Shown here piece after piece: positions 52,593 to 61,362 of a stretch of DNA of 64,000 nt (within the stretch, counting starts at the first letter, position 1; every line of letters starts with the position of its first letter). Where the stretch lies: positions 1-64,000 of the forward strand of contig NZ_FQZL01000010.1 in NCBI RefSeq assembly GCF_900142005.1, read 5' to 3'. The notes under the pieces were generated by a model that did not search any database, was not told where the DNA came from, and worked only from the letters and a program-made list of their open reading frames with translations. The translations under genes and the position numbers were made by a program. This DNA is from Dethiosulfatibacter aminovorans DSM 17477 (GTDB lineage Bacteria > Bacillota > Clostridia > Tissierellales > Dethiosulfatibacteraceae).

Positions 52593-52620
52593 AGGCGTTT
52601 CGATTGCGAGACGCCTTTTT
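52593..52620 (+). terminator. Terminator after the TIGR00266 gene
   Basis: AGGCGTTTC/GAGACGCCT stem (one G-U) followed by TTTTT. Confidence 0.88.
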
Positions 52621-52682
52621 ATGTGTTACAGGGTGGCAGAAGAAATTTATAGAGAACAATAAATATTTGAGGAGACGAGCGA

Positions 52683-52853
52683 ATGAAAATAAAAATCGAC
52701 CAAGGCAAATGCACAGAATGTGGAATGTGTGTTGAAATTTGTCCCGTAGAGGCAATTGTTTATGAGGATGTTGTCAAGATAGATGATACCAGGTGCATCA
52801 ACTGCAGGATGTGTCTTACGGTATGTCCGTTTAAAGCGATCACCATGAGGTAG
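52683..52853 (+). CDS. 2[4Fe-4S] ferredoxin
   Basis: 56 residues. Two CxxCxxCxxxCP motifs (CTECGMCVEICP and CINCRMCLTVCP) bind two [4Fe-4S] clusters; this is a classical clostridial-type low-potential electron carrier in the cytosol. GGAG lies 8 bases before ATG 52683. It is a single small gene, with no electron partner beside it. Confidence 0.93.
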   Translation: MKIKIDQGKCTECGMCVEICPVEAIVYEDVVKIDDTRCINCRMCLTVCPFKAITMR

Positions 52854-52953
52854 AAAAGATACATGTCCTCCTTCAAGGTGACTGGTGATGTGGATTTACT
52901 AAATAGCTCCAGCAGTGGTATAATGAAATATAAACATAAAGGAGGATTTAAGA

Positions 52954-53775
52954 ATGAGAAGAAGTATTGCGATATTCATGATATTGATTCTGATATTCAG
53001 TTTTACGGGATGCAAGAATGAGGCTCCTGTGGAGGAGCAGGAACAGCCTGAAAGTGAAGTTGAATCAAATGAAACTCCTGACAATGATTCTGAAGAAGAC
53101 TCAGGTCAGAATGATACCGACAGTGATGATGGCGCACAGGACAGTGACGGAACCGTGGAACTGTCAGGACTTGATTTAATCAAATCCTTGAATCCCGAAC
53201 CTTTTGACAACATGTATGTAGAGACTGAAACCACAGGCTATGAAGGAATGAAGATAACTACCTCCATGTATTTTGAAGGTGAAAACTACAGGTCTGAATT
53301 CGAGGTGTTTGAAGGTCAGAAACAGGTCACCATATATCTGGCTGAGGAAGGGGCAACTTATCAGTATTTGGAAGGAGAGCCTCATGGCATCAAATTCTAT
53401 GACGATTTAGAAACAGGTGATATGAATATGGAGATGAATATGGAAGCTCCGGGATTCAATGAACTGTACGAGGATGCCGGACCAGATTTCAAGGCTAGGA
53501 TGGATGAATTGAATGGTGAAGAGGTCGTATATATAGAGAACGTTGAATGGGACGACCAGGCTAATACCATGCAGGTTAAGATGTGGTATTCAACCAAGTA
53601 TGCATATCCGATTAAACACGAAACATACATGGGCGGCGAATTGATGAATAGTTCGGAAGTGGTAAGGATAGAGACCGACATAAACATGGAAGAGGATCTG
53701 TTCATACCTCCTTCAGATGTTGAATTCATAGAGTATTCCATGGATTCCATGTTTGAAGCACCCAGTCAGGAATAG
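52954..53775 (+). CDS. Lipoprotein with LolA-like domain
   Basis: 273 residues. A signal peptide ends in the lipobox FTGC with Cys20, followed by a Glu/Asp/Ser-rich linker (residues 22-70) and a domain of about 200 residues, probably a LolA/LppX-like half-barrel of the DUF4412 type (SMYFEGENYRSEF, TIYLAEEGATYQYL, KMWYSTKYAYPIKHE). It is anchored outside the cytoplasmic membrane; ligand unknown. An extended -10 promoter TGGTATAAT (52916-52924) and AAAGGAGG precede it. Confidence 0.8.
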   Translation: MRRSIAIFMILILIFSFTGCKNEAPVEEQEQPESEVESNETPDNDSEEDSGQNDTDSDDGAQDSDGTVELSGLDLIKSLNPEPFDNMYVETETTGYEGMKITTSMYFEGENYRSEFEVFEGQKQVTIYLAEEGATYQYLEGEPHGIKFYDDLETGDMNMEMNMEAPGFNELYEDAGPDFKARMDELNGEEVVYIENVEWDDQANTMQVKMWYSTKYAYPIKHETYMGGELMNSSEVVRIETDINMEEDLFIPPSDVEFIEYSMDSMFEAPSQE

Positions 53776-53829
53776 ATAAGGTGTCATAGAAGGTAAAATA
53801 TTTAATTATGAATCAAGGGAAGAAATAGA

Positions 53830-53872
53830 AATGCTGTAGAGAGCACATTTAGTGCAGTCTACAGCATTTTTG
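53830..53872 (+). terminator. Terminator after the lipoprotein gene
   Basis: ATGCTGTAGA/TCTACAGCAT stem with an inner GCAC/GTGC stem, followed by TTTTTG. Confidence 0.88.
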
Positions 53873-53889
53873 TTATATTTACAAGTTGA

Positions 53890-54138
53890 TTAAAGTCCTG
53901 AATACGTAAGCAGGTCATAAATCAATTCTTGTCCGGCAATTGTTGGATGTGGATCAAGTGACGTAGGTGGAACAAATCCTACAGGTGAGGGTGTAGGATT
54001 ATCAATAAATTCCTGATGTACATCTACGAGGTGTACATTGCCATATCTGTTGGCATTTCTCTCGATCACGCCGTTCATGAATTCCAGTATTCCATCAAGC
54101 TGCGTTCTGATTTTTCGTAAGTTTCTCAACGCTTTCAA
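53890..54138 (-). pseudogene. C-terminal fragment of an SGNH/GDSL hydrolase
   Basis: 82 codons on the minus strand. RYGNVHLVDVHQEF and LDPHPTIAGQELIYDLL carry the last SGNH block, with the catalytic Asp and His of DxxH. Blocks I to III with the nucleophilic serine are missing; the frame opens with TTG after an upstream stop, next to the ridA promoter. It is therefore a truncated relic of a secreted esterase or lipase gene. Confidence 0.7.
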
Positions 54139-54177
54139 GCTCTTTAAAGCATATGGTTAAAATGTTTTTAAAAAACA

Positions 54178-54194
54178 TTGAAACAATGTTTCAA
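54178..54194. promoter_or_regulatory. Operator 1 of the triple-RidA gene
   Basis: TTGAAACAATGTTTCAA, a perfect 17-base palindrome 6 bases upstream of the -35 box. It shares TGAAAC-N3-GTTTCA with operator 2. Confidence 0.7.
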
Positions 54195-54200
54195 AAAAGC

Positions 54201-54228
54201 TTGAAAAATAAAATATATGTGGTATCAT
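54201..54228 (+). promoter_or_regulatory. Promoter of the triple-RidA gene
   Basis: TTGAAA (54201-54206), 16-base spacer, TATCAT (54223-54228) with TGG before it (extended -10). Confidence 0.7.
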
Positions 54229-54235
54229 ATATTTA

Positions 54236-54250
54236 TGAAACGGTGTTTCA
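54236..54250. promoter_or_regulatory. Operator 2 of the triple-RidA gene
   Basis: TGAAACGGTGTTTCA (TGAAAC-N3-GTTTCA), covering the expected start of transcription. Confidence 0.7.
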
Positions 54251-54309
54251 AATAATGTAGGCAATCAATATTGCCAATATTAATAAAAATAAAGAGGGAG
54301 ACTAACATT

Positions 54310-55581
54310 ATGAGTAACTATAACGCAGTATTAGCAAGAAACACAAAAAATGCACCAAAAGGTATAGGTCCATATTCACAGACAGTGGCTTTTTCGCATT
54401 ACAATAATCTGTCAGCGCAACTACCTATCGACCCCCAATCCGGTAAACTGGTAGCAGGTGGAGTAAAAGAGCAGGCTGAACAATGCTTTAAAAACATCAA
54501 GGCAGTTGTAGACAGCATTGACCATGTTATGAGCGATATTGTTAGAATTACTGTATTTGTTAAGAATATCAAAGATATTGATGCTGTAGACGAAGTTTAT
54601 AAAACATTTTTCCCATGCTATATGCCTACACAGACTAAAGTGGCAGTTGCAGCTTTGCCTATGGATGCTTTGGTGCAAATAGAAGCATTGGTTTCACATG
54701 GAGAAGGTACAATTCCAAATGCTCCACAATCAGGCGACCTGATAAAGCTTACAAATAATACAGCAAATGCGCCAATAAGTTCACTTTCTTCTCAAAGTGT
54801 AGCTTTTTCACATTACAATAATATTTCAGCTCAATTACCTATCGACCCCAAAACAGGCAGAGTGATAGCTGGGGATGTTAAGGAGCAGACCGGACAGTGC
54901 TTGAAGAATATTATGGCAATTCTAGAAAGTATTGACGTTCCTTTTGATGATATTGTCAAAGTGAATATCTTCCTTAAGAATCTTTCGGATGTTGAAGCTG
55001 TAAAAGATGTATATAGTACATTTTTCCCGGACTCTGCCATTGCCAGGGCAGTAGCTTATGTTCCAGCACTGACAACTGTTGCAGCTTCAGCGTTACCTAT
55101 GGATGCTTTGGTACAGATTGAAGCGGTTGTGTCGCATGGAGATGGTACGCCTCCACAAGTTGTTGAAGACAGACATGGAATAATAATAGAAGCAAACAAT
55201 ACGGAAAATGCACCGAAAAGTTCACTTTATACTCAGTCGGTAGCTTTCTCTCATTACAATCATATTTCAGCTCAATTACCTTTGGACCCTAAAACTGGTG
55301 AAAAGGTAGCTGGTGGAGTAAAGGAGCAGGCTGGTCAGTGTTTAAAAAACATCAAGGCAATAGTGGAAAGCATAGACCACGTTATGGACGATGTGGTTAA
55401 AATCAATATTTTCCTAAAAAATATTGAAGATATTGATGCTGTAGATGAAATTTACACAACATTCTTCCCGGGTGGTGTGCCCGCACGAAGAACAGTTGGC
55501 GTATCAGAATTGCTTGAAGGTGCTTTGATCCAAATTGATGCTGTTGTATCAAACGCCGAAGGAACACCTCCAATAGTATAA
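54310..55581 (+). CDS. Triple RidA (YjgF/YER057c/UK114) domain protein
   Basis: 423 residues made of three RidA domains in tandem (about 1-130, 142-283, 295-423), each with the AFSHYNxxSAQLPxDPxxG and ALxQIxAxVS patterns. RidA is a homotrimer that hydrolyses reactive enamines/imines made by PLP enzymes, using an Arg in a PxR motif. Only domain 3 keeps it (VPARRTVGV); domain 1 has PTQTKV and domain 2 PALTTV with an insertion. One chain may thus fold as a covalent pseudo-trimer with few active sites. GAGGGAG (54294-54300) supports ATG 54310. Two TGAAAC-N3-GTTTCA palindromes flank the promoter. Confidence 0.9.
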   Translation: MSNYNAVLARNTKNAPKGIGPYSQTVAFSHYNNLSAQLPIDPQSGKLVAGGVKEQAEQCFKNIKAVVDSIDHVMSDIVRITVFVKNIKDIDAVDEVYKTFFPCYMPTQTKVAVAALPMDALVQIEALVSHGEGTIPNAPQSGDLIKLTNNTANAPISSLSSQSVAFSHYNNISAQLPIDPKTGRVIAGDVKEQTGQCLKNIMAILESIDVPFDDIVKVNIFLKNLSDVEAVKDVYSTFFPDSAIARAVAYVPALTTVAASALPMDALVQIEAVVSHGDGTPPQVVEDRHGIIIEANNTENAPKSSLYTQSVAFSHYNHISAQLPLDPKTGEKVAGGVKEQAGQCLKNIKAIVESIDHVMDDVVKINIFLKNIEDIDAVDEIYTTFFPGGVPARRTVGVSELLEGALIQIDAVVSNAEGTPPIV

Positions 55582-55686
55582 TTAGAGCCATTATTGTTAT
55601 GAGAAGTATGTAAATATTTGAGCCCAAAGTGGGCTCGAAGTGATGAAAAAGCCTCTTGATTATATATGCAGAACTGACAATTAGAT

Positions 55687-55725
55687 AAACTAAAAAACGA
55701 AGCCATGTGCTTCGTTTTTTAGTTT
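55687..55725 (+). terminator. Terminator after the triple-RidA gene
   Basis: Perfect 17-bp stem (55687-55703 with 55709-55725) with a CATGT loop and internal T-run; a second GAGCCCA/TGGGCTC hairpin lies at 55620-55636. Confidence 0.85.
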
Positions 55726-55869
55726 ATAACTGCCATGTTTCTGTCACAAACAATTGTTATCATTAACACAAGAAAAACAATAATCAATGAAATTTAAGAC
55801 TAATTAAAGGAATATTCTATATCATTTCCCCACGGAGTTTTAAATAACAATTTTTGAGAGGAATAAAAT

Positions 55870-57042
55870 ATGAGCAAATCAATGAATAAAAACAAACCTG
55901 TAAGATATGTACGGTATACTGTCCAAACTTTAGGAATCGTACTGACTGCAATAGGTTTTTTCAAAGATTATCCTTTGATGAATACGATTCTATTAGGAAC
56001 GATTCTGATTATGGGACCGATCTTTTGTGGATGGATTTGTCCATTCGGGACATTGCAGGATGTTTTCAGTAGGATTGGCAGGAAATTGGGAATTAAAAAG
56101 TATCCGATGGCGCGAAAAATACAAAAGGTGCTTGTGATTTTCAGGTATGTTTTATTGTTTGCAACAATCCTGATCAGCATGGATTTTATATTCAGTATCC
56201 TGAGCCTTGATCCACGCGCCAATTTCACTACTTTAATCGGTGGAAAAACAATTGCTGCAACAGGATGGATTGTCATTTTTGCTTTTCTAGCCGCCTCGAT
56301 TTTTTTCGAAAGACCATTCTGTAATTATTTTTGTATTGAAGGAGCAAAATTCGGATTATTGAGTTTTGCTAGACCGATTACAATATTTAGAAACGAGGAA
56401 ACCTGTGTAGGATGCAATAAATGCAATAAAGCATGCCCCATGAATATCGATGTATCATCCCACGGTCAAGTCAGATCCTTGCAATGCATTAACTGTATGG
56501 AGTGCATATCGGCCTGTCCGGTCAAGGATACTTTAAAGGTCGGTGTGGTGTCCGTCAAGAAGACATTGGGCAAAAAAAAGCTGATAGTTGTATCTGCTGT
56601 AGCTGTTGGTGCGGCTGTATTGCTGGTGTTTAACGGCATTGATTCGACTCCTTCAAACAATGAGAAGTATGATATTGGTTCTGCAGCTGGATCGGAAGCA
56701 ATAAATGATGGAGTGTCGACAGAAGATGATATGGCTGAAGAGGAAAATGCAATGATTAGTGAAACTATTTATGAATATGGAGATGCCCTTGGTATACCAA
56801 ACGGCATATATGAGGGGACCGGTGAAGGGTTTAGGGGCAACATTACAGTTGAGGTTACAGTTGAAGATCAAATGATAACTGAAATAAATGTCACTCAAAC
56901 CAGTGATGATGCCAAGTGGTTCAGCAGGGCTTATACGGCTATTGTATCGAGCATAATTGATAACCAGACTGCAGATGTTGAAGCTGTGTCGGGAGCGACA
57001 TATTCGTCAACGGGTATCAAAGAGGGGTGGCCGATGCGCTAA
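55870..57042 (+). CDS. 4Fe-4S membrane protein with C-terminal FMN-binding domain, frameshifted tail
   Basis: 390 residues as read. Membrane helices with NapH-like motifs (CGWICPFGTLQD, FCNYFCIEGAKFG) are followed by two [4Fe-4S] sites (CVGCNKCNKACP, CINCMECISACP), another helix near 240, and an FMN-binding domain (residues 290-390) with SGATYSSTGIKE, where a Thr may bind FMN covalently. It should pass electrons across the membrane. The frame is lost after IKEG: restoring one base in GGGG (57024-57027) gives VADALIDAGEK, and one in AAAAAA (57055-57060) gives VAEIINDLPDGGGHSH with a stop at 57112. The likely ancestral gene is 55870..57112. Confidence 0.82.
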   Translation: MSKSMNKNKPVRYVRYTVQTLGIVLTAIGFFKDYPLMNTILLGTILIMGPIFCGWICPFGTLQDVFSRIGRKLGIKKYPMARKIQKVLVIFRYVLLFATILISMDFIFSILSLDPRANFTTLIGGKTIAATGWIVIFAFLAASIFFERPFCNYFCIEGAKFGLLSFARPITIFRNEETCVGCNKCNKACPMNIDVSSHGQVRSLQCINCMECISACPVKDTLKVGVVSVKKTLGKKKLIVVSAVAVGAAVLLVFNGIDSTPSNNEKYDIGSAAGSEAINDGVSTEDDMAEEENAMISETIYEYGDALGIPNGIYEGTGEGFRGNITVEVTVEDQMITEINVTQTSDDAKWFSRAYTAIVSSIIDNQTADVEAVSGATYSSTGIKEGWPMR

Positions 57043-57134
57043 TTGATGCAGGAGAAAAAATGTCGCTGAAATAATCAATGACTTGCCTGATGGTGGTGGA
57101 CACAGTCATTAATAAATTATGAACTATAAACTTG

Positions 57135-57176
57135 AATCCGTATAATGATATGCAGTTATCATTATACGGATTTTTG
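57135..57176 (+). terminator. Terminator after the Fe-S/FMN gene
   Basis: Perfect 16-bp stem (57135-57150 with 57157-57172) followed by TTTTT. Confidence 0.92.
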
Positions 57177-57269
57177 CTTACGTGTTTACAATGTATTTTG
57201 AGATATTTACAGTATTGTGAATAAAATAGTATAATATACTTATGATCCCAGAAAGAAATGGAGGACATC

Positions 57270-59366
57270 ATGCTAAATTCCAGAATGAAGAAAACATTGA
57301 TCATCATACTAGAAGCTGAAGGTTATGTCACCATGCAGAGTATTGCCGATAAACTCAATGTGAGCAAAAGAACACTTTTGAGAGAAGTGGACAGCATACA
57401 GAAGTGGGTGGAGTACAATGGAGGTACCTTTGTTAAGAAAAAGGGGAGCGGGATTGAAATCACTGGAGATGATGATGAGAAAAACAGGCTTCTCGGCTTG
57501 CTTAAAAGTGAAAAGAGCGATCTTATCTTTACATCCTTTGAACGGGGGAGTGTAATCAAGTCTGAACTCCTTAAGACAGAGGAACCCATGAAGCTCTTCT
57601 ATTTTGGAAGATTGCTTGATGTTACTGAAAGTACTATATCAAATGATATAGCAGGTATAGAAGACTGGTTCAACAGTTACGGAATTGAAATAATAAAAAG
57701 GCCGGGACTTGGCATTATTTTGTCAGGCAAGGAAAAGGACAAAAGAAAGGCAATTGTATCTCTTGTTCTGGAGCAAATCAAGCCTTTGGAATTCATGGAT
57801 TATTTCAAGGAAAACAAGTTCAGGGAAATCAACGCGACTGCAGTGAAGGAAAGGATCAACAAATCAATATTGGAATTGTTGTCTCTTGAAAGCCTGGAAA
57901 CCGTTCTCTGCCTTGTCCGGAATATTGAAGACGAGATGGGATATGCTTACTCCGATAATGCATTCGTATCCCTTGTTGTACGCACGGCTGTGATGTTGAA
58001 GAGGAGATTCATATGGGGACAGCAGCTCATTGATTATGAGAAGCGGGAGAAAATCAGAAGGGACAAGATATTCAAGATTCTTGTCAAATGGATAAATGAG
58101 AATCCTTCTGAATATTATGAGGATATTCCTGAGGAGGAACTTCTTTATCTGACTATGTATATAAAGGGAGCCAAGCTTAGGTATACTAAGATAGACAACA
58201 AGATATCCATGATAGAAGACTTTCAGACCATCAAGCTAGTGAAGGAATTCATTCAGGGCGTGGAGGAAGAGACGGGCATATACCTGTCAGACAATGAATT
58301 GCTGACATTCAGTCTGATAAAGCACCTTAGGCCGTCCATATACAGGATGAAAATGGATCTTGACATCATCAATCCATTGCTTAATGTAATAAAGGAAACA
58401 TATCCAAAACTGTTTCTTGCCATATCAAAGTGCATATACATTATAGAAGAGCGTGAAAACATCAAGGTTCCGGAAGATGAAATAGCCTACCTTACAGCAC
58501 ATATTGGAGCCATAATTCAAAAGGAAAACAAGGATATTGTAAAAAAATATCAGGTGGTCCTTGCTTGTACCTATGGCATCGGTGCATCACAGCTTTTGCG
58601 GGCGAATGTTGAAAAGAATTTCAACAACATCGAAATAGTCAAGGTTGTCAGTATTATGGACTACAAGCTGGGCAGGGTGGATTTTGAGGGGGTCGATATA
58701 ATAATATCCACTGTATCCCTTGAAGATTCTGAAGTACCCCATATAGTAGTAAATCCTGTATTGAAACCTGAGGATATCTTGAGTGTAAGCACCTTCCTAA
58801 AGGCATATACCCCCAAGGCGGCCACAGGCAGCATAAAAAAGAAGAGATATCTTGCTGACAAGCTGAAAACTCTTGATGAATACAGCAGGATAATCAGGAG
58901 AATATTGAAAAATTATTCTTATGAAAAAAACTTTAAGGCCGGGTCCATGAAAGAAATCATTGATTATTCAAGCAGCCTTATTGGGAGGAATCCGGAAGAG
59001 GTGGATATATTAATCAAGGCTTTTGCCGAGAGGGAAGAAAAGGGAACGACGATATTGAGCAAAAAAGGGATGCTTCTTCTCCATTGCAGGGCCGACATAT
59101 CCATGGAAGTATGCTTGAAGATACTGAGTCTTTCAAATCCAATCGAACTGAAGCAGGGTGATGAGCAGCTTATAGATACCATAGTGATCATGGTGGGTCC
59201 TGTTGTCATAAATCAAAAGATACTCGATACTATGTCCGAAATTACGAGGTCCATAATCGCCAGCGATTTTTCCGAGCTTATCCTGTCGAAACGTGAGGAA
59301 GAAATCGAATTCGAATTAAATAGGATACTTGATAAGTACTATGAGAATCAGGTTTACAACCTTTAG
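57270..59366 (+). CDS. mtlR: MtlR-type PRD transcriptional activator
   Basis: 698 residues. Order: HTH_11 (residues 5-55, VTMQSIADKLNVSKRTLLRE), a second HTH (Mga-like, near 110-160), PRD1 and PRD2 (about 190-410), an EIIB-Gat-like domain (VLACTYGIGASQLLRANVE near 430) and an EIIA-Mtl/Fru-like domain at the C-terminus (550-698). Such activators are turned on or off by HPr- and EII-dependent phosphorylation and switch on mannitol genes. Here the EIIA-like domain has MLLLHCRADI at the usual His position. GGAGG with a 5-base gap favours ATG 57270 over 57258. The mannitol-type EII genes follow. Confidence 0.9.
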   Translation: MLNSRMKKTLIIILEAEGYVTMQSIADKLNVSKRTLLREVDSIQKWVEYNGGTFVKKKGSGIEITGDDDEKNRLLGLLKSEKSDLIFTSFERGSVIKSELLKTEEPMKLFYFGRLLDVTESTISNDIAGIEDWFNSYGIEIIKRPGLGIILSGKEKDKRKAIVSLVLEQIKPLEFMDYFKENKFREINATAVKERINKSILELLSLESLETVLCLVRNIEDEMGYAYSDNAFVSLVVRTAVMLKRRFIWGQQLIDYEKREKIRRDKIFKILVKWINENPSEYYEDIPEEELLYLTMYIKGAKLRYTKIDNKISMIEDFQTIKLVKEFIQGVEEETGIYLSDNELLTFSLIKHLRPSIYRMKMDLDIINPLLNVIKETYPKLFLAISKCIYIIEERENIKVPEDEIAYLTAHIGAIIQKENKDIVKKYQVVLACTYGIGASQLLRANVEKNFNNIEIVKVVSIMDYKLGRVDFEGVDIIISTVSLEDSEVPHIVVNPVLKPEDILSVSTFLKAYTPKAATGSIKKKRYLADKLKTLDEYSRIIRRILKNYSYEKNFKAGSMKEIIDYSSSLIGRNPEEVDILIKAFAEREEKGTTILSKKGMLLLHCRADISMEVCLKILSLSNPIELKQGDEQLIDTIVIMVGPVVINQKILDTMSEITRSIIASDFSELILSKREEEIEFELNRILDKYYENQVYNL

Positions 59367-59396
59367 AATATTAAAAGTTTTGTTTTTTGGAGTTCG

Positions 59397-59410
59397 GGAA
59401 AACGCTGTCA
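59397..59410 (+). promoter_or_regulatory. Candidate cre site (CcpA)
   Basis: GGAAAACGCTGTCA matches the catabolite-response consensus TGWAANCGNTNWCA at all but the first base. It lies upstream of the first mannitol EII gene, so carbon catabolite repression is likely. Confidence 0.5.
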
Positions 59411-59463
59411 GTTGTAAAGTTCCATATATCCAGGGGTTGCATGTATTGATATTATTAAGTTGA

Positions 59464-59496
59464 GAAAAATGTCACTTTTTAAAAGTGACATTTTTT
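59464..59496. promoter_or_regulatory. Long palindrome with TGTCACTT core
   Basis: Two 15-base arms (AAAAATGTCACTTTT and its complement) around one T. It could end the mtlR transcript (T-run on both strands) or be an MtlR site; TGTCACTT recurs at 59512-59519 and before the second EII gene (61184-61191). Confidence 0.55.
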
Positions 59497-59644
59497 GACA
59501 ATACGTTTTCCTGTCACTTTCCAATACGGACAAAGGCGTTTTTCATTTGCTTTATTTTTCCCCACGGCGATGGTTTAATTGAACCAGGCCGCAGAACACA
59601 GGACACAATGCAGCCGAAAATAATTTTAATCAGGGAGGAAAAGA

Positions 59645-61048
59645 ATGGCAAATGTAGCAAAGAGCAATAATACAGTTAACACTACTAGTTCATCAAGAGA
59701 AAACATCCAGAAGTTCGGAAGATTTTTAAGTGGAATGGTGATGCCAAATATTGGAGCATTCATTGCATGGGGACTCATAACAGCTTTATTCATACCGACA
59801 GGATGGCTTCCAAATGAAAACCTTGCAACTCTGGTAGGGCCCATGATAGTATACCTTTTACCTTTACTTATTGGTTATACAGGTGGAAAGATGGTATATG
59901 GTCAAAGAGGTGGAGTGCTTGGTGCAGTTGCAACCATGGGTGCCGTAGTAGGAACTGACATTCCCATGTTTATCGGCGGTATGATTATGGGTCCAATGGG
60001 CGGATATATGATCAAGAAATTCGATGAAGCTGTAGACGGAAAGATACCGGCAGGATTCGAAATGCTTGTAAACAATTTTTCGGCTGGAATTATAGGAACT
60101 ATTATTACATTGCTTGCATATCTTGGAATAGGACCAGTAGTTGAAAGCATAAGCAGCACCTTGGGTGCCGGAGTTGAATCCTTTGTAGATGCAGGATTGC
60201 TTCCGCTGGCTTCAGTATTCATAGAGCCTGCAAAGGTTCTCTTCCTTAACAATGCAATCAACCACGGAGTACTCAGTCCTCTGGGAATAGAGCAGCAGGC
60301 GGAACTTGGAAAATCCATCTTCTTCCTTCTCGAGACAAATCCAGGACCTGGACTTGGAATTCTTATGGCTTACTGGGTATTCTCAAAGGGAATGATCAAG
60401 CAGTCTGCACCAGGAGCAATAATAATCCATTTCCTTGGTGGAATTCATGAGATTTACTTCCCGTATATCTTGATGCAGCCTTCGTTGATCCTTGCCGCAA
60501 TAGCAGGAGGAGCTTCCGGAGTATTCACCTTTGTATTGCTGGGGGCAGGTCTTGTTGCAGTACCTTCACCAGGTAGTATCTTCGCACTTGCAGCAATGGC
60601 GCCAAAGGGTGGACTGTTGCCCGTACTTGCAGGTGTAGTTGTAGCAGCAGGAGTTTCATTCATCGTAGCATCTCTTCTTATAAACAAGAAAGAAGCCAGC
60701 GAGGACAGTTTTGAATCAGCCAAGCAAAACATGGTTGACCTTAAGGGAAAGAAATCAAGCGTTGTAAAGACAAAAGTCAGGAAGATTATCGTAGCATGTG
60801 ACGCTGGAATGGGATCAAGTGCAATGGGAGCAGGAAAACTCAGAAACAAGGTCAAGAAGGCAGGTCTTGATATAGATGTTACAAATATGGCCATAAACGA
60901 CTTGCCGGGTGATGTTGACATTGTAATAACCCACAAAAAGCTTACCGACAGAGCTAAATCTTCAGCTCCAAATGCACAGCATATTTCAATTGACGATTTC
61001 ATAATGACTCCTGTCTATGACCAGCTTGTTGAAGAACTTAAAGGATAA
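59645..61048 (+). CDS. mtlA: PTS mannitol-type EIICB component
   Basis: 467 residues. Residues 20-350 form the EIIC membrane domain (FGRFLSGMVMPNIGAFIAWG, GTDIPMFIGGMIMGPMGGYM, NNAINHGVLSPLG, GGIHEIYFPYILMQP with the sugar-binding GGxHE). Residues 380-467 form EIIB with the phosphocysteine loop VACDAGMGSSAMGAG. It takes up and phosphorylates mannitol or a similar hexitol. The EIIA domain is missing, unlike in the next gene, so it must borrow phosphate from that EIIA or a separate one. GGGAGG precedes the ATG. A terminator follows, so the two EII genes are separately transcribed. Confidence 0.92.
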   Translation: MANVAKSNNTVNTTSSSRENIQKFGRFLSGMVMPNIGAFIAWGLITALFIPTGWLPNENLATLVGPMIVYLLPLLIGYTGGKMVYGQRGGVLGAVATMGAVVGTDIPMFIGGMIMGPMGGYMIKKFDEAVDGKIPAGFEMLVNNFSAGIIGTIITLLAYLGIGPVVESISSTLGAGVESFVDAGLLPLASVFIEPAKVLFLNNAINHGVLSPLGIEQQAELGKSIFFLLETNPGPGLGILMAYWVFSKGMIKQSAPGAIIIHFLGGIHEIYFPYILMQPSLILAAIAGGASGVFTFVLLGAGLVAVPSPGSIFALAAMAPKGGLLPVLAGVVVAAGVSFIVASLLINKKEASEDSFESAKQNMVDLKGKKSSVVKTKVRKIIVACDAGMGSSAMGAGKLRNKVKKAGLDIDVTNMAINDLPGDVDIVITHKKLTDRAKSSAPNAQHISIDDFIMTPVYDQLVEELKG

Positions 61049-61090
61049 AGATCGAAACCTGAATAGACAGCAAAGTGGATAAAATGTAAG

Positions 61091-61120
61091 ATTCCCAGGG
61101 TATGAAACCTTGGGAATTTT
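61091..61120 (+). terminator. Terminator between the EII genes
   Basis: ATTCCCAGGGT with its complement (one G-U pair) around ATGA, followed by TTTT. Confidence 0.75.
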
Positions 61121-61221
61121 CTGTTTGTTCCACTGTAAAACAGGAAAATGACATTATATGTATTTTCTTTATTGTTCAAGAATGTCACTTGTTGATGCCG
61201 ACATAGTAGTGTTTCTTAAAC

Positions 61222-61250
61222 TTTTATATAAAGTTGCTGGGGCGTATAAT
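61222..61250 (+). promoter_or_regulatory. Promoter of the second EII gene
   Basis: TTTTAT (61222-61227), 17-base spacer, TATAAT (61245-61250). The poor -35 box fits an activator-dependent promoter; TGTCACTT (61184-61191) lies 31 bases upstream. The leader of about 110 nt has a TATCGAC-AAA-GTCGATA hairpin (61283-61299). Confidence 0.55.
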
Positions 61251-61362
61251 TAAAGTATATCAAGAAAGCATCTTCGATGCATTATCGACAAAGTCGATAT
61301 TCAAATGCGTAGCTGAAAAAACGCAACAGAAATAATAAATAAAAATCAAAGAGGAGAAAAAT

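Noticed and set aside
59522..59552. Second cre site in the mtl region
   Set aside because: The stretch around AAAGGCGTTTTTCA fits the consensus on neither strand once spacing is respected.
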